Shown in pieces: positions 1-11,028 of a DNA stretch of 64,000 nt. Positions within the stretch are counted from its first letter, which is position 1. The number at the start of each line of letters is the position of its first letter. The DNA lies in contig OX421494.1 of NCBI GenBank assembly GCA_949126835.1, forward strand, positions 17,165,038 to 17,229,037, given 5' to 3'. The position numbers were made by a program, and so were the translations under genes. The notes below the pieces were generated by a model that did no database searches, had not been told where the DNA came from, and saw nothing but the letters and a program-made list of their open reading frames with translations. This stretch comes from Anisus vortex. Taxonomy: Eukaryota > Mollusca > Gastropoda > Planorbidae.

Positions 1-1012
1 GATTGGGCTGTACTTTTTTATGCCTGTTTTAGTAGCCTACCGTTCCATGGGGTTGCATCACAATTAGAAATGGTATTAAAGTTTTATCTATACACAAAAA
101 AAAACGCCACATATTAAAATGTATTTTTTTTCTATCTTGATATGTGCATAGTAAGTACTGCATCTGAGAAGCAAAGACCTAAAAAAAAAAGCCAAACTAC
201 ACAAGAAAAAAGCATGTAGTTGATGTAGCACAAGTTGATGAACCTTTAAATTTAATTTGAATGAGAAACACTGTATTGAATGCTGAATGGTATTCGCCTT
301 ATCACCCTCATTAATATCATTATCAAATATATTTTTTTAAGATATAACTTTTTAAAGTTTCGATACCGGTACTCCAAAAATAATTCCACTCAAGGGACTA
401 TCACAATAATTAACTAGCATATCTTAGCATCAAAGGAGCAACCCTAAATTAACATTAACAAAGAAAAAACGAATGTGTGTAAATAAAAGTAAAAAGTATA
501 TTACATACATGGATTAGGAATACAGAGAAAAAAATTACAACAAATACTGATCATTTTCTCTCCAAGTCTGAAGGTATCAATAAGTCAATAAGGTTACTCT
601 GTTTCTAGATATGTTCATTGTGAAAGAAAACCAAAAAATCACTTGTTTCCAGAACATATATGAATAAGCATGCAGACATATGAAAAATCAACCACCTTTC
701 CTAGAGTACAATATGAAGGTATTTTTCAAACTACTAATACATTAATCCAATAAAAAACAACAGCTGACATTCTGTTAAATGCAATAAAATAAGATTACAA
801 TAATAAAAATTAAAATAACTAGAACCTAATGGTAGTAGTCATACCATTAACAATTTCTTTTACCAAGAAGCAATTTATATTAATTTAGTATTATTGATTT
901 AGGAACCTTTAAATTATGTCACAGATAAAATTAAGACAGACCTGACGATACAATAGAAAACTTTTTCTTTCTTCGTCACTGCTCAATATGTAAAATAAAT
1001 GTAAGGTATATT
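1..1012. other. AT-rich flank, no gene seen
   Basis: Very AT-rich sequence with many short A and T runs and no open frame that resembles a protein. It lies downstream of the minus-strand DCUN1D3 gene, so part of it may be that gene's 3' UTR. I found no convincing polyadenylation signal. Confidence 0.5.
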
Positions 1013-1282
1013 TAATGGGGCACGGTGGCAGAGCGTTCGACTTGCGATCGGAAAGTTTTGGATTCGAATCCTGGTGTAGGATAGGCTTTTTTCACGGGAC
1101 TTGAGGGTACCTCTGAGTCTACCCAGCTCTGATGGGTACCTGACACTAGTTGTGGTAAAGTAAAGGCGGCTGGGCATTGTGCTGGCCACACATCCCCTTG
1201 TATGCCGTGGCCACAGAAACTGGTGAATGCTGCTTCACAGGGCCCTATGATCAGTTTGGTCCGAAGGATACTTTACTTATAT
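1013..1282 (+). repeat. tRNA-derived SINE, copy 1
   Basis: Starts GGGGCACGGTGGCAGAGCG, which contains a Pol III A-box-like TGGCAGAGCG. About 45 bases later comes a near-perfect B box, GGATTCGAATCC. The body contains the family markers 'CTCTGAGTCTACCCAGCTCTG', 'GGCTGGGCATTGTGCTGGCC' and 'AAACTGGTGAATGCTGC'. The same modules recur at about 5040, 36190, 37207, 53294 and 58499, so this is a dispersed family. It lies just downstream of the DCUN1D3 stop codon, possibly inside its 3' UTR. Confidence 0.8.
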
Positions 1283-1660
1283 TGAATAGTTATTGAGTTA
1301 GTAAAATCCCTGGAGGCCCTGCCATACTACCAGTGAGGATAGAAAAAGTTGAATTAAGATGTACTATGAAGAAAACTTTCACATTTTACTATGAATACCT
1401 TCTCATTCTTTAAAACTCTCCTCTAGTCTTCTAAAATTTTTGTCTTTAGAATCTCTATTCTAAACAAGTATATATCTTGTGAAAATGTACCTCAGACTCA
1501 ATTAGCACTTAAAAACGATAACATTACAAAATATAGTAACATTAATAAGTTGAAAGATTTACTTACTTCCATGGAATTAGGTGGAAAGGTCATTTAAGAA
1601 ATCCCTTTACAAAACTATCAATAATTATGTTAATTGACAATACACTAAACATTTAACATT
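1283..1660. other. likely DCUN1D3 3' UTR
   Basis: AT-rich sequence between the SINE and the DCUN1D3 stop codon, with no open frame of note. Its position immediately after a minus-strand stop makes it probable 3' UTR. No transcript end could be placed. Confidence 0.4.
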
Positions 1661-2542
1661 TTAATCCGCAGTGACATTCTGGTTGTGTCTATCATTTTCA
1701 AATTCTACAAAGTCATCCAGCAGGCTGGGCCAGGCCTCTGTATCATCATAGCTGCTTAAGTCCTCACCAACTTGCTCTGTGAAATTAAGAAACATATCCC
1801 ACGTGTCTTTAGGTATACCCCTGATGGTGGTGTGCTTTTCCAAGAATTCCAGCCATCGCTGAAGGACAGGTGGCTCATTCTGAGAAAATACAAGTTTCCA
1901 CAGACTAATAGCCATGTCTGTGGGTAACGTTCTCTGGCCAGACGCACTGTCTAGACCAAACTTGTAAGTCCAACGATAAAGATCCTTGAATGCTTGCTTA
2001 TCACGTACCTCTGCTAGAAGTTCAGAAAATTTACTTTGAATCCCTTTGAGTGAATCTACTTTCAAGGCCTTACAGCCCTGAACAAACTCTGATCGTTTGA
2101 ACTCACACATTGTTTCCGCTCCAAATTTCCAAGCCAGGACAAGGACTATGAATTCCTCGGGTTTCACTTCAAGGTCAATACAAAACCTCTCTATGCCATC
2201 TGCCAGAATACAATCTTCATTTTTGTCCTTGTAGTTATCGAAGAGGGACAAAATTTTATTTTCTAGGACCTGATTTGACATGAGTGATAATCTTTTCGTT
2301 TCTGCGCTGACTCCTTGTTTTTTTATCGGTGGTAGCTTTGGATAGGGCGTAAACATTTTCCACTCAGAGTTTGGGGTAGTCACTGGGGGGTTGGGCTCAC
2401 CGCAACTATCTTTGCTGTCGCTCACAGGTACACCCGCTAAGTACTGAGTGTGTGAGTGATTAGGATGGCCTGAATCTCCTAGACTGCCCACCGGACTGTT
2501 CAGCCCCTGCTTCTCACAACACGGAGATAAGCACTGACCCAT
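1661..2542 (-). CDS. DCUN1D3: DCN1-like protein 3 (DCUN1D3-type neddylation co-E3)
   Basis: A 293-residue protein in one uninterrupted exon. Known role of the family: the DCUN1 (PONY) domain binds cullins and the NEDD8 E2 enzyme and promotes cullin neddylation; DCUN1D3 members are held at membranes by N-myristoylation. Seen here: the chosen ATG gives MGQCLSPCCEK, with Gly2 for myristoylation and Cys4, Cys8 and Cys9 as possible palmitoylation sites. An in-frame ATG two codons upstream (2548-2546) would hide Gly2, so the downstream ATG is preferred. A low-complexity linker runs to about residue 92. The DCUN1 domain spans about 93-282, with family hallmarks such as ERFCIDLEVKPEEF, LAWKFGAETMCEF, FKDLYRWTYKFGLD, DTWDMFLNF and EAWPSLLDDFVEFE; the last two carry the Asp/Ala/Asp cullin-contact patch. 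Length is close to human DCUN1D3 (about 300). No break or frameshift is seen. A non-coding 5' exon upstream is possible but unproven. Confidence 0.93.
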   Translation of the reverse strand: MGQCLSPCCEKQGLNSPVGSLGDSGHPNHSHTQYLAGVPVSDSKDSCGEPNPPVTTPNSEWKMFTPYPKLPPIKKQGVSAETKRLSLMSNQVLENKILSLFDNYKDKNEDCILADGIERFCIDLEVKPEEFIVLVLAWKFGAETMCEFKRSEFVQGCKALKVDSLKGIQSKFSELLAEVRDKQAFKDLYRWTYKFGLDSASGQRTLPTDMAISLWKLVFSQNEPPVLQRWLEFLEKHTTIRGIPKDTWDMFLNFTEQVGEDLSSYDDTEAWPSLLDDFVEFENDRHNQNVTAD

Positions 2543-2944
2543 TGACATCAAGGTGGTCTCTATTACTGATACATCCTAGCAACCTAATTAATAAATAAAA
2601 TAGTTTAATTAACACTTACAAAACAATAAATGCTTTTTACAGCTAAAAAAAAATGAAATTGAAATTTTTAAAAATAACAATTTAGTCTAAATAAATGTAG
2701 GCATTAGTGTGGTAATAAAAAAGTTTGTTTAATAAAAATACATTTACTTCTAATCTAAAACAATTGTTTGATAATTATTTAAACATTTATATTTTTTTCT
2801 CTTTAATGTTATTGTTATTAAAACATCCATGCTTAGGCATAATTTTTTCTTTTTTTTTTTGGTAGGATTAAAGAGCAATAGTTTTTATCAGTTCCATGGC
2901 AGAAAAGCCAGATTCACAAAATGTAGCATGTGATCAAATAAATG
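2543..2944. other. DCUN1D3 5' flank
   Basis: AT-rich DNA upstream of the minus-strand DCUN1D3 start. A 5' UTR and perhaps an acceptor site (TTGCTAG) lie here, but no clear promoter motif is visible. Confidence 0.35.
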
Positions 2945-3480
2945 TACCGTATATACTTGCGGATTAGTCCTACTTTTTTTTTTCCATAATTTCAAATAGA
3001 ACATCATTTCTCCGTCTTAAAGTTTCCAACATACCCTGTATCGTTGATTGTAGTGATGTAGAATTACTATGATAAGCGTAAGCCTACATTTTACATTTAG
3101 AAAACCTTCGTAAGTGTAGCCTAAACATACTATCTTTATACAACTGAAATTTTGAAATGGACAAATATTTTATGTCCATTGTTTCAGCCCCCATCCCCTT
3201 CCCCCCTCCCCCCCCCCCGCTTTTCTTTTAGCCCTAGCTAAATGGATCATACCAAAAAAACTTTTGTTTTTCTTCAATATGAATACATTAGAATAAATCA
3301 AAATAAAATAATATCAATTTTAAGCTTAGGATAATCTAAAAGCTTTAGTTGGGCGTAAGAATATTATATGTAATAAGTCTGCCGGAATAATATCTCTCGA
3401 GCTTGTCGCCCAGCAGTCACCTGACATCCCCGCCGGAACAATATCTTGCAGACTATTTGTCCAGTCGCAGTACTAGTAGA
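2945..3480 (-). mobile_element. diverged fragment of the TACCGTATATACT TIR element
   Basis: Begins TACCGTATATACTTGCGGAT, a diverged version of the terminal repeat at 22273-22245. About 3035-3160 is clearly the reverse complement of about 22015-22140: shared words include GTAGTGATGTAGAATTACTA, CCTACATTTTACAT and ATACTATCTTTAT. The fragment is therefore the opposite orientation of the same family. Its far terminal repeat was not found, so it is probably truncated. Confidence 0.6.
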
Positions 3481-5036
3481 CACTGCCTTATTTAAATGTT
3501 TCACTTAATTTCTTAAGAATGCTATAGGGCCTAAGTTAAATAATGTTACGGAATACGGAGGCTTAGTTAACGTAGTCTTTTTCTGTGACTATGTCTTTTT
3601 ATTATACTTTTTGTCTTTTAGTCTTTAGTCGTATGTGAATGTGATGGATAATTTTAAAAATTCACATTGACTGGGTAGAGAAAAAAAACATATAAATTAA
3701 TAATAAAGTAATAAAGCCAATGAATTTTTTAGCTCAAGTCAAGCATCAAGTGATTTTGTCTTACTTCTTATCATTTAAAACTGCAGTTTAATATTTTTTT
3801 TTGAAATTTTCTACTTAAAAATGTAGGTTTAGTCGTTTAGTTTCACTACTTTGTTTGTTGAGAAGATTATAATATATAGGCCTATCATAATTTAATTATA
3901 AATAATGAGAACAGCACAAAACAATTGACAATATAATCAGTATGAATCACTATGAAGTATAATTTATAATGAAGTATCTTAAGTATTATAGTATGGGTGG
4001 GCATAATCCCATAATTATATAGCCTACACTGACTACACTGTTTAAAAAGTACCAAAGACCAAAGCCAAAGTCCAAGACATTCTGGGGTTTATATACATAC
4101 GGTAAAGTATGTAAATCTTGCGATTTAAAACGTTTTGATTTGTAACACTAGTCTTATAATAATAATTACCATAGCCTACTTAGTAACAGAAACACAGACT
4201 GACACAGTTAACACAGACATGCTAGTAATAGTAATACTAGATCTAATAAATTAACCAACCCCTTAAAAACAGTTAGAATTAATTCTTTATCAATTAAATG
4301 CATCACGAGGAATGGTGGAAGGCTGCCATCAGTTTGTTTTGTATGGCCATATCATATATTAATTATGTCATTTCTTCCGCTATGAAGGGACAGCAAAATT
4401 TGTGTGTAACAGCAGCGTAGCACAAGTACAAGAAACAACAAAGGCGTCAGCTGCTGTGATGAAAGATTCAGAAAGATAGTTTCCTGTTTGTGATATGACG
4501 TCAGAATGTCAGGGTGAAAATGTAGAGCTACGAAATATAAGTTTCGCATTTTAATTACAATGGTCAAAATTCTTTCTTCATTTGTTTTATTTAACTTAAA
4601 TTATCTTAGGAATTTTTAGAAAACACCAAAAAACTCAACAATTTACTTTCCACATAAAAATATTTTTTGTTGTCTGTTTTGAGTTTTGACGAATCTTTTT
4701 TAAAATGTTTTTTTTTTTGGGTGAAATAGATCTAGTTAGACCACTCTGATATCGCACGATTTTGACCAGTTTTTAACCAACCCCTTCCCCCACCATCACA
4801 GTTCTTCAGACCTCACTTCCAAGATCACTTCGCAGAGCACTGAACCCCACTGGCCCAGGCCTCAGTCACTGCCCCTTCTGTGCCGGCTTTCAAAACTTCA
4901 CTGAAGGGCCTTCCTAATGTGAAACTCTGTCATCTGTTTGTAATTCTTGTTTGTGATGTTGTAAAATTTTGTGTCTCTACAATAATATGAAGAAGAAGAA
5001 GAAAGGCTTGTATGGTTTTAAAGAGCATATTTGGGG
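3481..5036. other. intergenic AT-rich DNA
   Basis: No gene seen. Short A/T runs dominate. Around 4770-5005 there is a GC-richer stretch ending in a short (GAA)n tract, which could be the 3' tail of an old retroelement, but no protein match is recognisable. Confidence 0.35.
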
Positions 5037-5238
5037 GTTGTGTTTGTGTGGCCAGCACAATGCCCAGCCGCCTTGTACTACTTTACCCCAACTAAAGTCT
5101 GGTAGCCTACCCATCAGAGCTGGGTAGACTCAGGGACACCCTCCAGACCCGAAAACAAATACTAGCCTTCACCAAGATTCGAGCCCAGGACCTTCGGTAC
5201 GCCAGCCGAACGCGCTGCCGCTCGGCCACCGTGCCCCC
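5037..5238 (-). repeat. tRNA-derived SINE, copy 2
   Basis: Minus-strand copy of the family at 1013. Read in reverse it begins GGGGCACGGTGGCCGAGCGG (A box), followed by a B box around 'GGGCTCGAATC' and the 'CTGAGTCTACCCAGCTCTGA' and 'GGCTGGGCATTGTGCTGGCC' modules. It is shorter at the tail than copy 1. Confidence 0.8.
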
Positions 5239-5436
5239 GAATTATACTTGAATAGGGCCTAGGGCTGGCCTAGGCCTACATGTAGGCCTATAGGCCTATT
5301 CGTTTATGCTACGAAAGGGAGAAGAGACTTCCAGTTTTGGCAGCCGTAGTGGTTCCAGGCTAAATTTCACCATGTCTTAGCCTAATGAATGTAATCGTGT
5401 GGGAGATTGAAACTAAAATGTAAAGTATTGTCTAGA

Positions 5437-6480
5437 CTAGGTGTCGGCAACCTAAGGCACGCGTGCCAGACTTGGCACGCAGAGGGATTTTCAATGGCAC
5501 GCGAAATATTTCCCAAAGAAAGAAATTTTGTTAATGCAAGTCAACAACGTATCGATACGTCAGCATAATGAATGGCTGCTTTGTGGTAAACTTCGTGAAA
5601 ATCACACTGTAAGTTGACTGTTTAAATTTTAGGAAAATTTGTGTGCAAATGTGCAAATAGTTCATCATTAGTTTTGCATTCTGTGATTTACAGGCAAACC
5701 AAGTCTCTTCTACAAGAAAGTGATAAGGAATATTGAGATCTGCTGCAGTTGCACACATTGTTGATTGCCTTAGACGAGGTTAAGTCTTGGATAGATTCAT
5801 TTCCTGTCTGGAAGCAATTAATTATATGGTGTTTCTTGAAAAAAAAAAACAACATTTAACGATATTGAATGAGAAGAAGTGACTGTTGAAGCCAATATTT
5901 CTGAACGACAAAGCGACACATTTCAGTGAGTTGAACTTGCATTTACAAGGAAGGGGTTAGACCACTGGAATGGATTTTTGCATTGAAACTAGATAGGCTA
6001 ATATCTTGCCGTGAAATCAATTAGAAAAAAAATGAACTATTTCCCTAATTTTAGGCGTATTAACCATAGATAGATAGATGGGCTTTTCCAGGTGTACTTT
6101 GAAGTACTGAAAGTAAAGATTTCTAAACAAAGGCAATACTTTAAATTCATGGACTCGTGTTTTCATACCTCGTTAAGTCTGACTGGCTTGCTACAACCTA
6201 CTTAGATCAGGATCTTTTTTTAATGGAGGGATAGACTCTATTTGTAATTTTAAAATGCAGCAGTTTGAATTTTTAAAATAAAAAAAGGGGGTAACAAAAT
6301 ATCCCAATTTGCGAGAAAGTCTGGAAGGAATTAAGCTGCTTAGGAAAGTTATCTCTCAACTGCTAGTGTCTGCTAGGCATTTACTTTCAGCTTACAACGT
6401 ATATTTGTGAACATATTTTATCGCACATGAAAGCTGTTTCAAGTATACAAAGAGGCCACTTACACTTGACCACTCAGAAG
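5437..6480 (+). mobile_element. hAT transposon relic (left copy) with dead transposase
   Basis: Left end CTAGGTGTCGGCAACCTAAG resembles the CAGGGGTCGGCAACC ends of hAT elements and is followed by GGCACGCGTGCC motifs. Around 5920-5960 a decayed frame reads HFSELNLHLQGRG, like the 'LNELNLKLQG' block of hAT transposases of the GTF2IRD2/SCAND3 type. Around 6380-6470 a frame resembles the C-terminal dimerisation block (YICEHILSHMKAV). Stops and frameshifts are frequent, so it is a pseudogene. A matching reverse copy is at 8090-8662. The flanking 8-mers differ (TGTCTAGA left of 5437, CATTGGAT right of 8662), so the two are probably separate insertions or one rearranged element. Confidence 0.65.
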
Positions 6481-6833
6481 CAGTGCTTTTTTTTTGTGAC
6501 GGTACGCACCGGTACGGCGTACCGGCACCTTTTTCAGTTTGGGGAAAAAAATAGTACTTTTCTTGTATTTTAACGTTTATTATTAATTTATTATATTATT
6601 AACTTGTTGAAATTTAATTATTTTATATTTGCGCGTAATAAGAATTTAAATATAAAATGCGAAACTGCTTTAAAAGTTAGGCAATCCATACGTTTGTATA
6701 CGTAGGTCTATAGTTAGGAAGGGGATAGTAGACATTTATTTAATATATTGCGATCTCAGTTTACTGAGATCTGAGATGTCCTTTAATGTGTTTAATTCCG
6801 CAATAGATGCAAACTATAATAATATGGTCGTTA
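6481..6833. other. transposon-end fragment and AT-rich DNA
   Basis: Starts CAGTGCTTTTTTTTTGTGAC and contains the inverted-repeat-rich stretch GGTACGCACCGGTACGGCGT. It looks like one end of another DNA transposon. The partner end was not found in the window. Confidence 0.35.
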
Positions 6834-7794
6834 GAGTAGACTGCTCTAACTTCGACCGATTAAATTACGAAAACAACAATCTCGTTTTTCTTTTCGCTAT
6901 AAATCGGCAACCAATCATGATAGCGATTTTATTTTTTCACCGTTGTTTCGTGTTCTTTCTGCTGATTGGATGGGTACTAAACTTTTTAGCCAATAGTTTT
7001 AAGGAATACAAAAAAAAAGTCCCCTAGTTTCCCTACCCCCCAAGCTTTATTATATGTATCTAACTTCGACCGGGGTTGCTCTAACTTCGACCAGCTGATT
7101 GCTAACTTCGACCGCTCATTAAAATAGCCTCAGAAAAAAATTATTTTAAACAATAACGTTTTAAAATCTACAACTATTTATCTAAACTAAATACTTATAA
7201 TTTTAATGGAGATTTCACTAGCCAGTTTGTATTAATTACATGCACAGTACTACGTAGGCCATAATTGTGATATATAGGTCTATATAGATAGGTCGAAAAT
7301 AGAGTTTTTGCGCTGGTCGAAGTTAGAGCGAGGTATACATTTTATGGTTTTAACTTCGACCGCTTTGTTTTTCTGTTTTTTTTTATAAAAAAATATTTTT
7401 CAAAGGCTAACTAAAAAAACAATATGTAGTTTAACCTATTTCTTTGCTATATATATTTTTTAAACAAATAAATAACATAAAAAACTCATGTTTTAAGCAT
7501 TGTGAAGCGATACACTGTATAATCAGAAAAACTAGAAAATCAACGCATACTCCGCATAGGTCCAAAAAAGACAAAGGTCGCAGTGTAAGCCTCTGTTAGA
7601 CGGTGTCGTCCGCTAAAACGGCTAAAAATAGTCATTATATTTTTAGACTACTTTTCCTGCCTTTCAATCGCGAGACGATAAAAATAAAAATTTATTAAGC
7701 AATCATAATCGTTATTTTTTTATAATTTTTTTTCTGCGCCCTATAGAGAAATCGGTCGAAGTTAGAAACTGGTCGAAGTTAGAGCAGTCTACCC
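6834..7794. mobile_element. mariner-type MITE with subterminal repeats
   Basis: A 961-bp element with 24-bp terminal inverted repeats differing at one base. The left end starts GAGTAGACTGCTC and the right end, read in reverse, starts GGGTAGACTGCTC; both run into TAACTTCGACC. It is flanked by TA on both sides (6832-6833 and 7795-7796), the target duplication of Tc1/mariner elements. TAACTTCGACC occurs eight times in total on the two strands (near 6847, 7060, 7082, 7102, 7315, 7351, 7754 and 7771). No transposase frame is present, so it is non-autonomous. It sits between the two opposed hAT relics. Confidence 0.75.
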
Positions 7795-8089
7795 TAAATA
7801 GAAATGATACGTAGGCCTAGTAATCAGAAAAACTGGGTAGTTCATAAAATGTTTAATAACATACATAGAAATTCTTTAGTCATAAAATATTTATACAATT
7901 TTCAAATATTTTTAAAGTTTGTATAAGCTTATTTCAAAGTTATAATTTGTAAGCCGTTTATTTTTTTTTATAAAAGAGAAAAAAAGAAACATACTAAAAT
8001 TACTAGCGCAAATAACATGCTTTAATTATCTCCCTTTAATTAAAAAAAAATCGTTTCCACATTTGATTCAATAGCGATGCCAAACAAGA
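7795..8089. other. AT-rich spacer between transposon relics
   Basis: AT-rich DNA with no gene or clear repeat end. Confidence 0.3.
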
Positions 8090-8662
8090 TGTTTTGTAAT
8101 ATAAAAAATATTACTAATTTATTTTTATTTCTTTATAAGTGTTAGTTAAACCAAAAGCTGAAATTAGAAGAGCTAATGCCTATCAGTTGAGAATAGCAGA
8201 TGAATTTTGTAAGCTAAGAAGCTTCCTTTATGATTTTTTCCGCAAATGGGCACATTTGGATGCCAATTTTTGAAATGTTTTTGAAAGTCTTGCCTTTGGT
8301 TAGAAAACTACGCTTTGAATACTTCGATGTACTTCTGAAAAAGTCTGAACTACCAATCGAAATATATGCCTTAATATAGGGATGTACATGCAGTAAAATG
8401 TCTTGAAATTGATTTCACGGCAAGATATATGTCCAGTTTCAATGCAAATCCATTCCAGTGGCCCTTGTAAATGCTAGTTCAACTCACTGAAATGTGTCTC
8501 TATGTCAATCAGAAACATGGCCTTCAATAGTCAATTTTCCTCATTCAGAACCAGACACTGTATATAACAAATCAATAACAAATTCTTGGAGGTCTCTCGC
8601 GTGCCATTGAAATCTCTCCGTGTGCCAGATTTAGCACGCGTGCCTTAGGCTGATGACCCCTG
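8090..8662 (-). mobile_element. hAT transposon relic (right copy, reverse orientation)
   Basis: Read in reverse it starts CAGGGGTCATCAGCCTAAGG and continues with GGCACGCGTGC motifs, matching the end at 5437. About 8390-8530 in reverse matches 5880-5990 (shared words CACATTTCAGTGAGTTGAAC and CATTTACAAGG), and about 8280-8380 matches about 6080-6150. The decayed transposase frame reads THFSELN with a stop after it. It is broken throughout. Confidence 0.65.
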
Positions 8663-8794
8663 CATTGGATATTAACACAATCTAATTCATTACATTTCCT
8701 GCTCAATTCTCCAGTGTTGTGCTTTACTCCACCCAGCCACTTATTGACAGTAAATAAGAACATAAAAATTGCACTAAGGACTTTAAAAACCTTA

Positions 8795-8912
8795 GGTGTA
8801 CAAAAGCCGGACATTGTAAGTGTTTTTAGCTTTGCCTGCCGGACGGAGGAGACAGGGCTAAAAAGGAAGACATGTCCTCCTTTTGCCGGACGTCTGGCAA
8901 CCCTACTCCTAG
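8795..8912. mobile_element. possible short DNA-transposon end
   Basis: Read in reverse, about 8905-8865 gives GGGTTGCCAGACGTCCGGC followed by an AGGAGGACATG motif, and two further CCGGAC motifs lie at about 8802 and 8840. GGGTTGCCAGA-type ends are common in hAT-like non-autonomous elements. Only one clear end is visible. Confidence 0.35.
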
Positions 8913-9953
8913 ATGATTGCTATCCCTAGCTAACAGCCTCATCTGTTCGGGTTTAGAGTTAGAGCGCTCTATGTTCACTTTTTGCAGTAATTTCCTTGAG
9001 TTTTTAGGCATTTTTTAAAGAGTATCCTTATCACGGGATACCCCACCTCAGCCTCCACGACAGCAAACCAATTGGTCGCAGCCGCTTATTCCGTATTCAC
9101 GGCGAACCAATAGCCTAGCCAGGATTCGAGGGGGGAGAACTTTTTTCGAAAAAAAGGGCCTTTCAGGAAAAAAATTATTTAATTAATAATTTTAACAAAC
9201 CACGAAGCACAATTTATGCTGTTTCTATTTATTTTTTTTTAAATTGCATCTCAACAATTTAATTTATTATAATAATTTTGAATCATTCAGCGTTCCAACA
9301 GCGTGAAAGTCAAACTGATCAACTATATTATTTTTATAAGACAATTTATTTAGTGCCGTAGCAAGACCAAGACCAAAAAAGGAGCGAAATAGAGAAAATC
9401 ATTAAAACGTTTTATATTTAATAAAAAAATAACCTGTTTGTTATTATCAGCTTTTTAAAAAAACATCCATTCGTAGCTAATACACAAATGCATTACTCAA
9501 CTTACACATGAATAGTTATCAACATTTGAATTTAGTTGTCAAGAAATTATTCTAGTAATAGATATAATTTATGAAATGTTTGATCTCAGAGATACGCTCT
9601 AACATAACAATTTAATCCGAAGAGAACTCGATTTGAAGTCATTGCAATTAAGAGGAAGAGATACTTAATAATCACTCAAACTGGTTAGAATTATTTTAAT
9701 GTTTAAAAATGTCATGTAAATTTCTTAGTCATAAAATATTTATATAATTTTCAACTATCTTGTGTAATTTGATCATTTTAGAATTATAAATTGTAAGCCA
9801 TTGTCTTTTTTAAAAGAAACAAAAAAGAAAAATTGTAGAAATATTAAACTGGTTTATTATCTCCGTTCAAGTAAATTCTCCAAATTTGATGCTAGTGATA
9901 CCAAACGAGCTAATTCATTTTTCCTGACCCAATAACGGAATTATTTTTTTTAC
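8913..9953. other. intergenic DNA with old repeat debris
   Basis: No gene seen. A GC-richer patch at 9040-9130 may be another transposon remnant. Stretches near 9710-9800 resemble 7850-7960 (shared 'TCTTAGTCATAAAATATTTA'), pointing to a further diverged repeat. Confidence 0.35.
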
Positions 9954-9961
9954 ATTATGAT

Positions 9962-10198
9962 CAGGGGTGAAGCCAGAAATTTTTTCCAGGGGGGGGGGGG
10001 GGGGGCTGAACTTTTGAGTGACAAATATTTACCAAATACCGGGGGGGGGGGGGGGGCTGAACTTTCGAGTAACAAACATTTACCAAATTTAGTACTTTTT
10101 TTTAACAAAATCTGTTGAAAAAATAGTGTTTTTTAAATTCCAGGGGGGGGGGGGGCTTAGCCCTCCTCAGCCCCCCCCCCCCTGTGGCTTCGCCCCTG
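9962..10198. mobile_element. hAT-type MITE with perfect 8-bp target duplication
   Basis: A 237-bp element with inverted ends: left CAGGGGTGAAGCCAGAAAT, right (reverse) CAGGGGCGAAGCCACAGGG. ATTATGAT lies directly on both sides (9954-9961 and 10199-10206), a perfect 8-bp duplication as made by hAT transposases. The interior has three long G runs and no coding capacity. The duplication being intact suggests a fairly recent insertion. Confidence 0.85.
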
Positions 10199-10206
10199 AT
10201 TATGAT

Positions 10207-11028
10207 ACATCTTAATTGCTTCCAGACAAGAAAATAATCTATCAAAGACTTTACCTATACTCCGTATGAATTTCTCCTAGTTTATATTATATATTAGCTT
10301 AAGCTTAATCACTTATAAGTAGATCTACGTCTGTATACTAATATTGAGAGTTTATCACTCATGTAAGCACCCTAAACTATGTTCATTGTAAATCTGAGAA
10401 ATTCGTTAATTGGAGTAGACCCCTACTTATTAGTCTATAGATACGAGCAATTATAATGGTCAGTGCTGAAAAAAATAAAAATAAATAATCGTGTTCTTTT
10501 GTCCTCTTTTCCTTTTAAAAAAACAACAACAACATGACCCCATTAATGTCATTCTTTATCTTTTAAATTAAGCTTGTGGATGCTCTCCCTTTCATGCTCT
10601 CCAAAGTGGACTCCAATCATTCCCACATCTGCCTTATCAGACGTTCCTTCTAGATTCTAGATAGAAGATTATTACATCGTAGGCACAAAACTACTGTAGG
10701 GCGACAGAGCTTGGTCTGCGGCTGGGCTATAACCCGGGCCGCTTTGTTGACAGTCTGGTGAAATAACAGCAGGACAAGTCGGCCTCATGGTTGAATTGAG
10801 CCAGCTGATTTTCCGGGAATCTACTTCATTAAAACTCTTGAGCCGGTAATAAAAGGCTGCAATGAAAATAAAAATTTTTTCCTGTCTTCTGTTGTGCCCC
10901 ACATATTTTCTGAGTGGCAAACAGGAATCGAGAGGCCAGCATTGGCAGTTTCTAACATAATGCATCAAGTGTATCCAACAAATGGCTTTATATTTTATTC
11001 TAACTGGCTTTTAGATGTTTTAATAAAA
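10207..11028. other. intergenic DNA
   Basis: Mixed AT-rich DNA, no gene or clear repeat recognised. An open frame of 98 codons at 10672-10968 on the minus strand has no recognisable domain and no coding neighbours. Confidence 0.35.

Noticed and set aside
4770..5005. Possible LINE 3' end with (GAA)n tail
   Set aside because: Only a short GC-richer stretch and a four-unit GAA tract; no reverse-transcriptase sequence seen.
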